From SZAS-79 sp031376265 (GTDB taxonomy: Bacteria > Pseudomonadota > Gammaproteobacteria > Burkholderiales > SG8-39): DNA of 14,783 nt. The DNA lies in contig JANMDK010000121.1 in NCBI GenBank assembly GCA_031376265.1, positions 1-14,783 of the forward strand, in the 5' to 3' direction. Positions 6,613-14,783 of the stretch are shown here, in pieces (within the stretch, counting starts at the first letter, position 1; each line of letters starts with the position of its first letter). The position numbers and the translations under genes are program-made. The notes under the pieces were generated by a model, which worked only from the letters and a program-made list of their open reading frames with translations, did no database searches and was not told the DNA's origin.

Positions 6613-6858
6613 TTGGCCGGGCGCCTGACCCTTTACGGGCGCTCGTATTGCCACCTCTGCGAGGAGATGGCACAGGCGCTCAGGGCGCTCCAGCCGGAGC
6701 TCGGCTTCGCGTTCGAAATCGTCGACGTGGATGCGGATCCCGCGGACGAGGAGCGCTACGGCGAGCTGGTCCCGGTCCTGACGGACGCCGGCGGCGCCGA
6801 AATCTGTCACTACTTCCTCGACGCAGCCGCCTTGCGCGCCCGCCTTGCGGTAAAATGA
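6613..6858 (+). CDS. Glutaredoxin-like thiol protein (DUF836 type)
   Basis: An 81-residue thioredoxin-fold protein. The first strand LTLYGRSYCHLC carries the redox pair C13-H-L-C16, then comes a helix. EIVDVDADP (35-43) is the second strand region, and LVPVL (52-56) holds the likely cis-proline P54. This pattern fits the short glutaredoxin-like family common in proteobacteria; its substrate is not established. A third cysteine is at 65. The start is TTG at 6613, with GAGG eight nt upstream, ten nt after mucD. As the last gene of the stress operon it could serve thiol redox control, but it has no signal peptide and so acts in the cytoplasm. The last codons overlap a -10-like element. Confidence 0.83.
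   Translation: MAGRLTLYGRSYCHLCEEMAQALRALQPELGFAFEIVDVDADPADEERYGELVPVLTDAGGAEICHYFLDAAALRARLAVK
6851..6856 (+). promoter_or_regulatory. -10-like element before lepA
   Basis: TAAAAT sits across the last codons and stop of the glutaredoxin-like gene. Its surroundings, GGTAAAATGAGCG (6849-6861), match the acpP promoter candidate GGTAAAATGCGCG (865-877) at 12 of 13 bases. No convincing -35 is visible at 15-19 nt. If active, initiation would be near 6863, upstream of the terminator-like hairpin. Confidence 0.33.
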
Positions 6859-6883
6859 GCGCCGAATGAAGAAGGGTGCGCCG

Positions 6884-8714
<1,831 letters not shown>

Positions 8715-8724
8715 GAAGGTGTCC

Positions 8725-9513
8725 ATGAGCTTCGCCCTGTTCCTGTTGCTGCTGCTCGTCGTGACCGGGCTGGTGTGCCTGATCGACCTCCTCTGGCTGC
8801 GCAAGAAGCGCGCGGAGGAGGCCAAGGAGCCCTGGTGGGTCGAGTACTCGGTCAGCTTCTTCCCCGTGATCCTGATCGTGTTCCTGCTGCGCTCGTTCCT
8901 CTTCGAGCCCTTCAAGATCCCCTCCGGCTCGATGATCCCGACGCTGCTGATCGGCGATTTCATCCTCGTCAACAAGTACGCCTACGGCATCCGCCTGCCG
9001 GTGATCAACAAGAAGATCGTCGACATCGCCAATCCCGAGCGCGGCGACGTGATGGTGTTCCGCTACCCGGATGACCCCTCGCTCGACTACATCAAGCGCG
9101 TGGTCGGCCTGCCGGGCGACCGCGTCGAATACCAGGGAAAGCGCGTCTCGATCAACGGCCAGCAGCTGCCGGTCAAGCAGATCGACGACTACCTTTCGAG
9201 GGAGCGCATGCAGTTCTCGCGGCGGTACATCGAGACGCTGGGCACGCGCGGCCACGAAATCCTCCTCGACGAGGATTCGCCCCCCTTCATGCCGCAGTCC
9301 CGCTCGTTTCCGAATGCGGGCAATTGCATCTACAATACGTCCGGCCTGACCTGCACTGTGCCGCCCGGCCATTATTTCGTAATGGGGGATAACCGGGACA
9401 ATTCGAGCGACAGCCGGGTATGGGGTTTCGTGCCCGACGAGAACATCGTTGGCAAGGCGTTTTTCATCTGGCTCAACCTGAACGAGCTCGGCCGCTTCGG
9501 CTCCTTCAGATAG
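8725..9513 (+). CDS. lepB: Signal peptidase I LepB
   Basis: A 262-residue inner-membrane peptidase that removes signal peptides from exported proteins, including RseB and MucD here. Two membrane spans lie at about 2-24 and 44-60, separated by a charged cytoplasmic loop (KKRAEEAKE). The catalytic serine is S69 in IPSGSMIPTL and the general base is K124 in DYIKRVVGLPGD. The conserved GDNRDNSSDSRVWG box is at 221-234. It is shorter than E. coli LepB (324 residues), as usual for this phylum. The ATG at 8725 has AAGAAGG a few nt upstream. It follows lepA by 10 nt and is co-transcribed, as in E. coli. Confidence 0.96.
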   Translation: MSFALFLLLLLVVTGLVCLIDLLWLRKKRAEEAKEPWWVEYSVSFFPVILIVFLLRSFLFEPFKIPSGSMIPTLLIGDFILVNKYAYGIRLPVINKKIVDIANPERGDVMVFRYPDDPSLDYIKRVVGLPGDRVEYQGKRVSINGQQLPVKQIDDYLSRERMQFSRRYIETLGTRGHEILLDEDSPPFMPQSRSFPNAGNCIYNTSGLTCTVPPGHYFVMGDNRDNSSDSRVWGFVPDENIVGKAFFIWLNLNELGRFGSFR

Positions 9514-9548
9514 CGGGACGCATCAATAAAAGCATCGGGGAGATTTTC

Positions 9549-9902
9549 ATGCGCAACAAGCAGACCGGCGTCAGCCTCAGTGGCCTGATCATCGTATTCG
9601 TCATCCTGATCTTCCTTGCGCTGCTGGGGTTCAAGGTCGGCCCGGCCGTGGCCGAGTTCTTCACTGCCAAGAACCACATCAAGGCGATCGCAAACGACAA
9701 GCGCGGCGCCAGCGTTGCCGAGATCCGAAAGGCATGGGACCAGCGCACCATGATCGATTCGGTCACCGTGATCACGTCCAAGGATCTCGAGATCACCAAG
9801 GACGGCAGCGACGTCGTCATCTCCTTCGCGTACAAGAAAGAGGTGCCGCTGTTCGCGAACGTCGGCCTGTACATCGATTTCGCCGCGAACTCGAAAGAGT
9901 GA
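9549..9902 (+). CDS. DUF4845 family membrane protein
   Basis: A 117-residue protein of unknown function. A short basic N-terminus (MRNKQTGVSLSG) leads into one hydrophobic span (about 9-30), then a soluble domain with KVGPAVAEFFTAKNHIKAI (29-47) and mixed helix-strand sequence, KDLEITKDGSDVVISFAYKKEVPLF. This matches the betaproteobacterial family found between lepB and rnc. The start resembles a type IV prepilin N-terminus (G7 before a hydrophobic helix), but the glutamate usually at +5 is replaced by G12, so it is probably just a membrane anchor. GGGGAG lies six nt before the ATG. Function is not known; location suggests co-expression with lepB and rnc. Confidence 0.82.
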   Translation: MRNKQTGVSLSGLIIVFVILIFLALLGFKVGPAVAEFFTAKNHIKAIANDKRGASVAEIRKAWDQRTMIDSVTVITSKDLEITKDGSDVVISFAYKKEVPLFANVGLYIDFAANSKE

Positions 9903-9904
9903 TC

Positions 9905-9927
9905 CCGGCGCACGCCCGGTGGCGCGG
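9905..9927 (+). other. Possible hairpin over the rnc start codon
   Basis: CCGGCGC (9905-9911) can pair with GCGCGG (9922-9927) with one bulged G, leaving the GTG start (9919-9921) in the loop beside the stem. GC-rich DNA gives such pairings often, so support is weak. It could limit rnc translation unless ribosomes arrive from the preceding gene, which stops 16 nt upstream. Confidence 0.25.
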
Positions 9928-10587
9928 ACCCCGCCCCTAGAAAAGCGCATCGCCTACCAGTTCAAGAGCGCCGAGCTCCGCGAACAGGCGCTGACCCACC
10001 GCAGCTTCGGCTCGCCGCACAACGAACGCCTCGAGTTCCTCGGCGACGGCGTGCTCAACTGCGTCGTGGCCGAAGAGCTCTACAACCGTTTTCCTACGCT
10101 CTCCGAGGGCCAGATGTCGCGCCTTCGGGCCAACCTGGTGCGCAAGGAGTCGCTCTCCGGCATCGCGCTGGCGCTTGGGCTCTCCGAGTTCCTCAGGCTG
10201 GGGGAGGGCGAGCTCGCCAACGGCGGCGGCAGCCGGCCTTCGATGCTTGCCGATGCGCTCGAGGCGGTCTACGGCGCAATGCTGATCGATGGCGGATACG
10301 CGGCGGTGCGCGATTCGATCCGCCACACGTTCGAGGGCGAGTTCGCCAAGCTGGACCCCGCAAAGCCCGCCAAGGACGCGAAAACGCTCCTCCAGGAGCA
10401 CTTGCAGGCGCACCAGAGGAAACTACCCGCCTACCGCGTGGTTGCAACCAAAGGGGCGGCGCACAGTCAGACTTTCGAAGTCGAGTGCGTGGTCGAGGAG
10501 CTCAAGCTCATCGCCACGGGCAGCGGCAGCACTCGCCGGATCGCGGAACAGAACGCAGCAGGCAAGATCCTCAAGCAGATCGGATGA
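9919..10587 (+). CDS. rnc: Ribonuclease III
   Basis: A 222-residue double-strand-specific endoribonuclease that processes rRNA precursors and structured mRNAs. The signature HRSFGSPHNERLEFLGDGVL region (27-46) carries the acidic residues E39 and D43; D112 and E115 in LADALEAVYGA complete the magnesium site. The C-terminal double-stranded-RNA-binding domain is at about 152-222, with GSGSTRRIAEQNAAGKIL at its end. The start is GTG at 9919; I found no better in-frame start and no good Shine-Dalgarno, so coupling to the DUF4845 gene is likely. E. coli RNase III regulates its own operon by cleaving its leader; I see no proven equivalent here. Confidence 0.96.
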   Translation: MARTPPLEKRIAYQFKSAELREQALTHRSFGSPHNERLEFLGDGVLNCVVAEELYNRFPTLSEGQMSRLRANLVRKESLSGIALALGLSEFLRLGEGELANGGGSRPSMLADALEAVYGAMLIDGGYAAVRDSIRHTFEGEFAKLDPAKPAKDAKTLLQEHLQAHQRKLPAYRVVATKGAAHSQTFEVECVVEELKLIATGSGSTRRIAEQNAAGKILKQIG

Positions 10588-10594
10588 CGAAACT

Positions 10595-11488
10595 TTGAGC
10601 AAAAGCGCGGAATTCCGCAGCGGGACCATCGGCATCACCGGCCGGCCGAACACCGGCAAGTCCAGCCTGCTCAACCGGTTCGTCGGCCAGAAGCTGGCGA
10701 TCGTCTCGCCCAAGGCGCAGACCACGCGCCACCTCGTGCGCGGCATCCTCACCACGCCGGACACGCAATTCGTCTTCGTCGATTCGCCCGGCTACCAGAC
10801 CCTGCACAGCAACGCGCTCAACAAGACCCTCAACAAACGCGCCACCGAGGCAACGCGGGACGCAGACGTGGTGCTCTGGGTGGTCGAGGCGCCGAGGATT
10901 TATGAGGCCGACCGCGACCTCCTGGCCAAGATTCCGGCCGGCCAGAAAGTCATTGCGGTGGCCAACAAGGTCGACCAGGTCAAGGACCGCGAGCGGATGT
11001 TCCCCTTCATCGACCGCCTCTCGAAGGAGCGCGACTTCGTCGCCATCGTCCCGGTCAGCGCGAAAACAGGCAAGAACAGCGAAGAATTGCTGCGCGTGAT
11101 CCGCGATGCCCTGCCGGTGGCCGAGCCAATGTACCCGGACGACCAGCTCACCGACCGCGACGAGCGCTTCTTCGCCTCCGAACTGGTGCGGGAGAAGCTC
11201 TTCCGCGAACTGGGGGAGGAGCTGCCGTACCGGTGCGAAGTCGCCATCGACAGCTTCAAGGAGGAGGGCGCGCTCCGCCGCATCGAGGCGACGATCTGGG
11301 TCGACCGCGAGAGCCACAAGCCGATCGTCATCGGCGACAAGGGCGAAAGGCTCAAGCGCATCGGCACCGCCGCGCGCAAGGACATGGAGCAGCTCTTCGA
11401 CGGCAAGGTGTACCTCGGCCTCTGGGTCAAGGTGAAACGAGGGTGGACCGAGGACGCCCGCGCCCTGCGCTCGTTCGGCTACACCTGA
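10595..11488 (+). CDS. era: Ribosome-assembly GTPase Era
   Basis: A 297-residue GTPase (E. coli Era 301) that binds the 3' end of 16S rRNA and aids 30S maturation. GTPase motifs: GRPNTGKSS (16-24), DSPG (63-66), NKVD (124-127) and SAKTG (155-159). The KH RNA-binding domain (about 205-285) has the GDKGERLKRIGTAARKDME element. The P-loop has T20 where V is usual and S24 where T is usual, and the G3 box is DSPG rather than the common DTPG; all are conservative. The start is TTG at 10595, seven nt after rnc. No ATG or GTG exists between it and the conserved P-loop strand. Era and RNase III both act in rRNA maturation. Confidence 0.96.
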   Translation: MSKSAEFRSGTIGITGRPNTGKSSLLNRFVGQKLAIVSPKAQTTRHLVRGILTTPDTQFVFVDSPGYQTLHSNALNKTLNKRATEATRDADVVLWVVEAPRIYEADRDLLAKIPAGQKVIAVANKVDQVKDRERMFPFIDRLSKERDFVAIVPVSAKTGKNSEELLRVIRDALPVAEPMYPDDQLTDRDERFFASELVREKLFRELGEELPYRCEVAIDSFKEEGALRRIEATIWVDRESHKPIVIGDKGERLKRIGTAARKDMEQLFDGKVYLGLWVKVKRGWTEDARALRSFGYT

Positions 11489-11492
11489 ATCG

Positions 11493-12224
11493 ATGGCGCA
11501 AGCCCGCCGCCGGGTAGAGCACGAGCCCGCCTTCGTCCTGCACAGCTACCCGTACAAGGAGACCAGCCTCATCGTGGAGGCGTTCTCGCGCCGGGTGGGT
11601 CGCACCGCCTTGATTGCAAAAGGGGCGCGCAGGCCGCGCTCGGCGATGCGGGGCGTGCTGCACGCCTTCCAGCCGCTGCGGCTCACCTGGACAGGCTCGG
11701 GCGAAATCAACACATTGGTGGCCGCCGAGTGGCAGGGCGGGATGCCCTTCCTGCGCGGCTTCGGCCTGATGTGCGGGTTTTATGTCAACGAGCTGATCCT
11801 GCGACTGCTGCCGAGGGAAGATTCGCATGAGGCCCTGTTCGATGCCTATTCGGGCAGCCTCGAGCGCCTGGGCCGCGGCGAGCCCACCGCGGCGGTGCTG
11901 CGCGGATTCGAAAAGCGCCTGCTGGCCGAGCTCGGCTACGCGATGCTGCTCGATCGTGATGCGGCGAGCGGGGCGCCCATCGACCCGTCAATGCAATATC
12001 TGTACGATCCCGAGCGAGGACCGATCCCCGCAGGTGCGGGCGCGGAGCCGGGTGGCGAGATGGTGGTGAGGGGCAGCACGCTCATCGACCTCGACCGGGA
12101 CGATTTCGGCAGCGCGCAGACCCTGCACCAGGCGCGCTCGCTGATGCGGGCACTGATCGGCCAGCGCCTGCACGGCCAGACTCTGCATACCCGCAGCGTC
12201 CTAATGGAGCTTCAGGACCTATGA
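11493..12224 (+). CDS. recO: DNA repair protein RecO
   Basis: A 243-residue recombination mediator that with RecR helps RecA displace SSB in the RecF pathway. The N-terminal OB-fold (about 10-85) opens with AFVLHSYPYKETSLIVEAFS and continues with RTALIAKGARRPRS, the typical RecO start. A helical domain follows, with GFYVNELILRLLPREDSHEALFDAY (95-119) and RGFEKRLLAELGYAM (141-155). The four-cysteine zinc motif of some RecO proteins is absent, as is common in proteobacteria. The ATG lies 4 nt after the era stop with no clear Shine-Dalgarno, so coupling to era is likely. The 3' end overlaps pdxJ as ATGA. Confidence 0.94.
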   Translation: MAQARRRVEHEPAFVLHSYPYKETSLIVEAFSRRVGRTALIAKGARRPRSAMRGVLHAFQPLRLTWTGSGEINTLVAAEWQGGMPFLRGFGLMCGFYVNELILRLLPREDSHEALFDAYSGSLERLGRGEPTAAVLRGFEKRLLAELGYAMLLDRDAASGAPIDPSMQYLYDPERGPIPAGAGAEPGGEMVVRGSTLIDLDRDDFGSAQTLHQARSLMRALIGQRLHGQTLHTRSVLMELQDL

Positions 12225-12985
12225 TCGAACTGGGCGTCAACGTCGACCATGTCGCCACCGTACGGCAGGCCCGCCGGACCTACGATCCGGATCCCGTCTG
12301 GGCCGCCGTCGAGGCGCACCTCGGCGGCGCGGACGGCATCACGGTGCACCTGCGCGAAGACCGCCGCCATATCCAGGACGAAGACGTGCGCCGCCTGAGG
12401 GAGCTTACGCACATCAAGCTCAACCTCGAGATGGCGGCCACGGCCGAGATGGTCGGCATCGCCCGCAGCATCAAGCCGGAGATGGCGATGCTGGTGCCCG
12501 AAGGCCGCCATGAGATCACCACCGAGGGCGGGCTCGACATCCTCTCGCAGGAAGCCCCGCTCAAGGAGGCGGTTGCGCGCATCGCCGATGCGGGGATCAT
12601 GGTGTCCGTGTTCATCGACCCTGACGAGAAGCAGATTGACGCGGCCCACCGCATCGGCGCGCGGGTCTGCGAAGTGCACACCGGGCCGTACGCGCACGTC
12701 TTCCATTCACAGGGGCGCGACGCAGAAGTGCCGGCGGTGATTGCCGAACTCGACAAGCTCGCGCGCGCCGGCAAGGCCATCCGCGACCGCGGCATGCGCT
12801 TCAACGCAGGGCATGCGCTCAACTACAACAACGTCGAGCCGGTGGCGCGCCTGCAAGGCATCCGCGAGCTGCACATCGGCCATGCGATCGTGAGCCGCGC
12901 GATCTATGTCGGCATGCGCGAGGCAGTGCGCGAAATGAAAAGGCTCATGACCGAAGCCCGCTTCGTGATGGGGGCCGGGAAGTGA
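12221..12985 (+). CDS. pdxJ: Pyridoxine 5'-phosphate synthase PdxJ
   Basis: A 254-residue TIM-barrel enzyme that joins 1-deoxyxylulose 5-phosphate and 3-amino-2-oxopropyl phosphate to make pyridoxine 5'-phosphate, the last ring-forming step of the DXP-dependent B6 route. Motifs: GVNVDHVATVRQAR (5-18, H10), GITVHLREDRRHI (39-51, H43 as the expected base), KLNLEMA (66-72, E70), EVHTGPYA (151-158) and FNAGHALNYNNV (194-205, H198). It is slightly longer than E. coli PdxJ (243). The ATG overlaps the recO stop as ATGA and the gene runs into acpS as GTGA, indicating translational coupling. The recO-pdxJ-acpS order is the same as in E. coli. Confidence 0.97.
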   Translation: MIELGVNVDHVATVRQARRTYDPDPVWAAVEAHLGGADGITVHLREDRRHIQDEDVRRLRELTHIKLNLEMAATAEMVGIARSIKPEMAMLVPEGRHEITTEGGLDILSQEAPLKEAVARIADAGIMVSVFIDPDEKQIDAAHRIGARVCEVHTGPYAHVFHSQGRDAEVPAVIAELDKLARAGKAIRDRGMRFNAGHALNYNNVEPVARLQGIRELHIGHAIVSRAIYVGMREAVREMKRLMTEARFVMGAGK

Positions 12986-13365
12986 TCTACGGGGTGGGCA
13001 CCGACATCATCGAGATTCCGCGCATTGCCGCGGCGCTGGAGCGTTTCGGCGAGCGCTTCGCAAAGCGCATCCTCTGCGAACCGGAGCTCAGGCGATTCGC
13101 CACTCACCGCCTGCCGGCCGCATATCTCGCCAAGAGGTTCGCGGCCAAGGAGGCGTTCACCAAGGCGCTCGGCACCGGCATCCACGCGCCGGCCAACTGG
13201 CACGGCGTTTGGGTGACCAACCTTAAATCAGGCAAGCCGACGCTCGAGTTCACTCCCGCGCTCAAGACCCTCATGGACACGCGCGGCGTGACCCGCGCCC
13301 ATGTCTCGCTCACCGATGAGCGGGGCCTCGCGAGCGCGACCGTTATCCTGGAGACTGGCCCATGA
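12982..13365 (+). CDS. acpS: Holo-acyl-carrier-protein synthase AcpS
   Basis: A 127-residue phosphopantetheinyl transferase (E. coli 126) that moves the 4'-phosphopantetheine arm of CoA onto serine 37 of AcpP. The magnesium-binding D8 in GVGTDIIEI and E57 in KRFAAKEAFTKALG are both present, with the usual LAKRFAAKEA helix. The start is GTG at 12982, overlapping the pdxJ stop as GTGA. Its carrier protein AcpP is encoded about 12 kb upstream in the same window. The end overlaps nagZ as ATGA. Confidence 0.97.
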   Translation: MIYGVGTDIIEIPRIAAALERFGERFAKRILCEPELRRFATHRLPAAYLAKRFAAKEAFTKALGTGIHAPANWHGVWVTNLKSGKPTLEFTPALKTLMDTRGVTRAHVSLTDERGLASATVILETGP

Positions 13366-14381
13366 CACAACGCCTTCCGCTCGGGCCGGTAATGGCGGAC
13401 GTAGCGGGTCTCACTCTCGACGATGCCGAGCGCCGCCGGCTTTCGCATCCGCTGGTTGGCTCAATCATCCTTTTCGCACGCAATTTCGAGAGCCCTGAAC
13501 AGGTCAAAGCGCTGACCGCGGAGATCAAGGCGATCCGCACGCCCGAGCTCGTCATCTGCGTGGACCACGAAGGCGGGCGCGTGCAGCGCTTCCGCAAAGG
13601 ATTCACCGCGATCCCGCCGATGCGCAAGCTCGGAACATTGTGGGACAGCGATCGCGCCGCTGCGGTGAGGTCGGCCGAAAGCACCGGCTTCGCCATTGGG
13701 GCCGAGCTCGGCGCGCACGGCGTCGACTTCAGCTTCACGCCGGTCCTCGACCTCGACTACGGCGCCAGCTCGGTCATTGGCGACCGGGCCTTCCATTCCT
13801 CGCCTGAGGCAGTCGGCGCCCTGGGCGCATCGCTGGTGCGGGGCCTCGCCGCCGCCGGCATGGGCGCGGTGGGCAAGCATTTTCCGGGACACGGTTATGC
13901 CTCGGCAGATTCGCACGTCGCGATTCCCACCGACGACCGCTCCCTCGACGAAATCATCGCTACCGACGTGGCGCCTTACCGGCCGGTGATCGCGGCCGGG
14001 CTCGCCGGCGTCATGCCCGCGCACGTGATCTACACGGCGGTCGACCCAACGCCTGCCGGGTTCTCGACATTCTGGCTCAAGGAGGTCCTCCGAAAGCAGC
14101 TCGGGTTCGACGGGGTCATCTTCAGCGACGACCTCAGCATGGAAGGCGCGAGCGTAGCCGGCGACATGGTCGCCCGCGCCCAAGCGGCCCTTGCAGCCGG
14201 GTGCGATGTCGTTCTCGTCTGCAATGCGCCCGACGCGGCGGATGACCTGCTTGCGCGCCTGCCGCAGCAGGCCTACCCGACGGCGAGGCTGGAGCGTATC
14301 CGCCGCGACAGCGGCCGCGAAGTCAGCCTCGCGGCCGACAGCTATCGCGCCGCGCTCAAGGACGTCACCGGGCTCGCGTAG
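13362..14381 (+). CDS. nagZ: Beta-N-acetylhexosaminidase NagZ
   Basis: A 339-residue glycoside hydrolase family 3 enzyme (E. coli 341). It works in the cytoplasm, with no signal peptide, and removes N-acetylglucosamine from anhydro-muropeptides during cell-wall recycling. The family motif KHFPGHG (172-178) is followed by the D183-S-H185 pair that forms the flexible-loop acid/base dyad. The nucleophile is the first aspartate, D256, in FSDDLSMEGA. Substrate-pocket elements CVDHEGGRVQR (66-76) and DFSFTPVLDLD (122-132) are present. The ATG overlaps the acpS stop. In bacteria with inducible AmpC, NagZ products influence beta-lactamase induction; nothing here shows an ampC system. Confidence 0.97.
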   Translation: MTQRLPLGPVMADVAGLTLDDAERRRLSHPLVGSIILFARNFESPEQVKALTAEIKAIRTPELVICVDHEGGRVQRFRKGFTAIPPMRKLGTLWDSDRAAAVRSAESTGFAIGAELGAHGVDFSFTPVLDLDYGASSVIGDRAFHSSPEAVGALGASLVRGLAAAGMGAVGKHFPGHGYASADSHVAIPTDDRSLDEIIATDVAPYRPVIAAGLAGVMPAHVIYTAVDPTPAGFSTFWLKEVLRKQLGFDGVIFSDDLSMEGASVAGDMVARAQAALAAGCDVVLVCNAPDAADDLLARLPQQAYPTARLERIRRDSGREVSLAADSYRAALKDVTGLA

Positions 14382-14393
14382 CAGCCGGCGAGC

Positions 14394-14783
14394 ATGAGCG
14401 AGCCGTTCGACGCCAAGGCCTTCGTCACGGGGCTGCCGAACCTGCCCGGGGTGTACCGCATGCTCGGCGCTGCGGGAGAAGTGCTCTACGTCGGCAAGGC
14501 GCGCGACCTGCGCAAGCGCGTCTCGAGCTACTTCACCAAGACGCAGCAGAGCCCGCGCATCGGGCTCATGGTCACGCAGATCGCGTCGATGGAGACGACG
14601 GTCACTCGCTCCGAGGGCGAGGCGCTGCTGCTCGAGAACAACCTCATCAAGAGCCTGACGCCGCGTTACAACATCCAATTCCGCGACGACAAGTCCTATC
14701 CCTACCTGATGATCACGGGGCACGACTTTCCACGGCTGGGATTCCACCGCGGGCCGAAGGACAAGCGCAACCGCCACTTCGGC
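14394..14783 (+). CDS. uvrC: Excinuclease ABC subunit C UvrC, N-terminal part
   Basis: The first 130 codons are present and the frame is open at the window edge. UvrC makes both incisions beside damaged DNA in nucleotide excision repair. The GIY-YIG nuclease domain is clear: PGVYRML (18-24), VLYVGKARDLRKRVSSYF (32-49), then SEGEALLLENNLIKSLTPRYN, matching the 3'-incision domain start. The UVR and C-terminal nuclease parts lie beyond the window. The start is ATG 14394, 12 nt after nagZ, with only a weak GGCGAG upstream. Confidence 0.95.
   Translation, partial: MSEPFDAKAFVTGLPNLPGVYRMLGAAGEVLYVGKARDLRKRVSSYFTKTQQSPRIGLMVTQIASMETTVTRSEGEALLLENNLIKSLTPRYNIQFRDDKSYPYLMITGHDFPRLGFHRGPKDKRNRHFG

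Noticed and set aside
13461..14777. Minus-strand 438-codon frame opposite nagZ and uvrC
   Set aside because: Antisense shadow of two clear genes.

Overview
The window is a gene-dense, GC-rich chromosomal segment with every confident gene on the + strand. It is ordinary core genome of a betaproteobacterium. The order fabD-fabG-acpP-fabF-(small membrane protein)-rpoE-rseA-rseB-mucD-(glutaredoxin-like)-lepA-lepB-DUF4845-rnc-era-recO-pdxJ-acpS-nagZ-uvrC is a known betaproteobacterial arrangement, and the proteins are full length with intact active-site motifs. I cannot name the genus from sequence alone. No mobile element, CRISPR array, tRNA, rRNA or sign of recent transfer was found.

Region 1 (1-2440) is the end of a fatty-acid synthesis cluster: the last codons of fabD, then fabG (3-ketoacyl-ACP reductase), acpP (acyl carrier protein) and fabF (elongating ketoacyl-ACP synthase). 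A 100-nt gap before acpP carries an extended -10 element nested in an 8-bp inverted repeat. Region 2 (2451-6858) is an envelope-stress operon. A small YgfX-like membrane protein comes first, then sigma-E (rpoE), its membrane anti-sigma factor (rseA/mucA), the periplasmic co-regulator (rseB/mucB), the periplasmic HtrA-type protease (mucD) and a glutaredoxin-like thiol protein. The 95-nt gap before rpoE holds a sigma-E-type promoter candidate, so the operon probably feeds back on itself. It also holds a 32-codon leader frame with a perfect AGGAGG whose stop overlaps the rpoE ATG.

Region 3 (6859-9902) holds lepA (elongation factor 4), lepB (signal peptidase I) and a DUF4845 membrane protein. A textbook intrinsic-terminator hairpin sits only 4 nt before the lepA ATG, and lepA has no visible Shine-Dalgarno sequence. 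Region 4 (9919-14783) is a tightly packed series: rnc (RNase III), era (ribosome-assembly GTPase), recO (recombination mediator), pdxJ (vitamin B6 synthesis), acpS (which activates the AcpP made in region 1), nagZ (cell-wall recycling) and the first 130 codons of uvrC. Several junctions are 4-base ATGA or GTGA overlaps, which points to translational coupling.

No intergenic stretch exceeds about 100 nt. I saw no new multi-gene system. The points most worth a second look are the leaders of rpoE and lepA. Four genes (fabF, the YgfX-like gene, the glutaredoxin-like gene and era) appear to start at TTG.
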